A stretch of 6,917 nt of DNA from an uncultured Eubacteriales bacterium (GTDB taxonomy: Bacteria > Bacillota > Clostridia > Christensenellales > Aristaeellaceae): positions 1-6,917 of the forward strand of contig USCW01000086.1 in NCBI GenBank assembly GCA_900553315.1, read 5' to 3'. The notes under the pieces were generated by a model. It saw only the letters and a program-made list of their open reading frames with translations. It had not been told where the DNA came from and searched no databases. Shown here in pieces: positions 6,306 to 6,917 of the stretch (the stretch's first letter is position 1; each line of letters begins with the position of its first letter). A program made the translations under genes and the position numbers.

Positions 6306-6833
6306 TCACCACTCCACTCCCTCGCGGGCGGTCAATCCCTCCGTATCATAGGGGTGACGCTCTGCGATGATATGGCTGACGTAATCCGCGTGCTCGCGCA
6401 GCCAGTCAGGGGCTTCGCGGCCCGTTACGGCGGTTTCGCCGCAGGCAAGCGCCGCGTTCACCAGCGCGATGCCGTTTTCCTCCGACACCACGCCGTGTGC
6501 CCATGCCACCGCCAGCTCGTCCAGCAAGATCATGTCAGGCTTTTCCACCTCGATCGTTTGCCGAAGCCGCACGGCCTCCTGATTCTGTTCCGCGATGGTA
6601 CGTGCCCGTTCCTCCTCGGTCATACGGAACAGAAAGCCCTGCACCGGCTTCATATCGAACACCGTTGCGCCGGGGATGAGCCGCAGGGCGTTCAACTCCC
6701 CGGACTGTCCCGTTTTCATAAACTGTGCGATCAGCACGCGCTTTCCATGCCCCAAGGCCCGCAGAGCCAGTCCCATGCCCGCCGAGGTCTTGCCCTTCCC
6801 ATCCCCGTAATACAAATGCAGTCTCCGTTCCAT
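6306..6833 (-). CDS. cobA: Corrinoid (cob(I)yrinic acid a,c-diamide) adenosyltransferase, CobA/BtuR type
   Basis: This cytoplasmic enzyme moves the 5'-deoxyadenosyl group of ATP to the cobalt of reduced corrinoids. It is the first gene of the operon and makes the adenosylated form needed by all downstream enzymes. Seen: P-loop GDGKGKT at 10-16, GLALRALGHGKRVLIAQFMK (21-40), a Walker-B-like MILLDELAVAW (101-111), TGREAPDWL (137-145), and the ending ERHPYDTEGLTAREGVEW (158-175), all characteristic of the family. At 175 residues it lacks the N-terminal extension of about 20-25 residues found in E. coli BtuR and Salmonella CobA (196 residues); this short form is common in Firmicutes. The start is ATG at 6833 with GAAAGGGG (6841-6848) upstream. 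It belongs to the CobA family, not the unrelated PduO or EutT families. Confidence 0.95.
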   Translation of the reverse strand: MERRLHLYYGDGKGKTSAGMGLALRALGHGKRVLIAQFMKTGQSGELNALRLIPGATVFDMKPVQGFLFRMTEEERARTIAEQNQEAVRLRQTIEVEKPDMILLDELAVAWAHGVVSEENGIALVNAALACGETAVTGREAPDWLREHADYVSHIIAERHPYDTEGLTAREGVEW

Positions 6834-6840
6834 ACCGCCA

Positions 6841-6861
6841 CCCCTTTCAGGGGGTATTATA
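6841..6861 (-). promoter_or_regulatory. Probable promoter (extended -10) and Shine-Dalgarno of the cob operon
   Basis: On the minus strand TGCTATAAT gives a perfect TATAAT (6861-6856) with the extended TGn motif just before it. Transcription would start about 7 nt downstream, near 6849-6848, giving a leader of roughly 15 nt that begins close to the Shine-Dalgarno GAAAGGGG (6848-6841). The -35 position 17 nt upstream (6879-6884, read TCCCTC) has no resemblance to TTGACA and lies inside the inverted repeat. The leader is too short for a riboswitch. The call rests on one motif plus position ahead of a seven-gene operon. Confidence 0.6.
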
Positions 6862-6877
6862 GCACGAAATGGGGATG

Positions 6878-6917
6878 CGAGGGAGGGGGCTTCTCTAAAG
6901 AGAAGCCCCCTCCCTCG
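6878..6917. repeat. Perfect 19-bp inverted repeat at the window end
   Basis: Arms 6878-6896 and 6899-6917 are exact reverse complements separated by AA, with one strand of each arm purine-rich (a G-rich run with two A breaks, then CTTCTCT). The hairpin would be very stable. No T tract follows on the minus strand toward cobA, so it is not a canonical terminator in that direction; on the plus strand the window ends before a T tract could be seen. It may be a terminator of a gene beyond the window, a dispersed palindromic repeat where an assembly stopped, an operator over the -35 region, or a fold-back artefact. Confidence 0.75.

Noticed and set aside
6838..6856. Small hairpin ACCCC-CTGAAA-GGGGT hiding the cobA Shine-Dalgarno
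   Set aside because: The start point predicted from the TATAAT lies inside the hairpin loop, so the left arm would not be present in the mRNA.
6834..6917. Cobalamin riboswitch upstream of cobA
   Set aside because: Only 84 bases are available, they hold a palindrome and a promoter-like TATAAT, and no B12-box-like sequence was found by eye.
1..6917. CRISPR arrays, tRNA or rRNA genes, insertion sequences, phage or defence genes
   Set aside because: No spaced repeats, cloverleaf sequence, transposase, integrase or toxin-antitoxin-like gene was seen on either strand.

Overview
The window looks like a piece of a GC-rich Clostridia-type Firmicute genome or metagenome contig. The taxon is inferred from the style of the oligopeptide transporter, the strong purine-rich Shine-Dalgarno sequences and the late cobalamin gene set; no marker gene is present to fix it. 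It holds two unrelated blocks that meet tail to tail at about position 700.

Left block (+ strand, 1-~701): the last 104 codons of a family 5 peptide-binding lipoprotein of an ABC transporter (2-316), an intrinsic terminator (339-383), a structured leader, and the first 74 codons of the OppB/DppB-type permease (from GTG 480). The permease homology stops abruptly at about 701, and the frame then runs into the antisense strand of cobS until a chance stop at 758.

Right block (- strand, ~701-6833): one tightly packed operon for the late steps of adenosylcobalamin synthesis, read from right to left: cobA (corrinoid adenosyltransferase), cobD (threonine-phosphate decarboxylase), cobQ/cbiP (cobyric acid synthase), cbiB (adenosylcobinamide-phosphate synthase), cobT (DMB phosphoribosyltransferase), cobU (cobinamide kinase/guanylyltransferase) and cobS (cobalamin synthase, 3' end missing). 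Gaps are 3-28 nt, or the genes overlap (two ATGA junctions). Gene order nearly follows the pathway: adenosylate the corrinoid, amidate it to cobyric acid, make and attach aminopropanol phosphate, then activate both halves of the nucleotide loop and join them. Corrin-ring genes, the alpha-ribazole phosphatase cobC, bluB, threonine kinase and B12 transporters are not in the window.

The operon appears to start from an extended -10 promoter (6856-6861) giving a leader of only about 15 nt, so no cobalamin riboswitch can lie in this transcript. A perfect 19-bp inverted repeat (6878-6917) ends exactly at the window edge and covers the position of the -35 box.

I see no unknown multi-gene system. The most notable points are the abrupt junction that truncates two genes at once (rearrangement or assembly chimera), the riboswitch-less promoter and the terminal palindrome.
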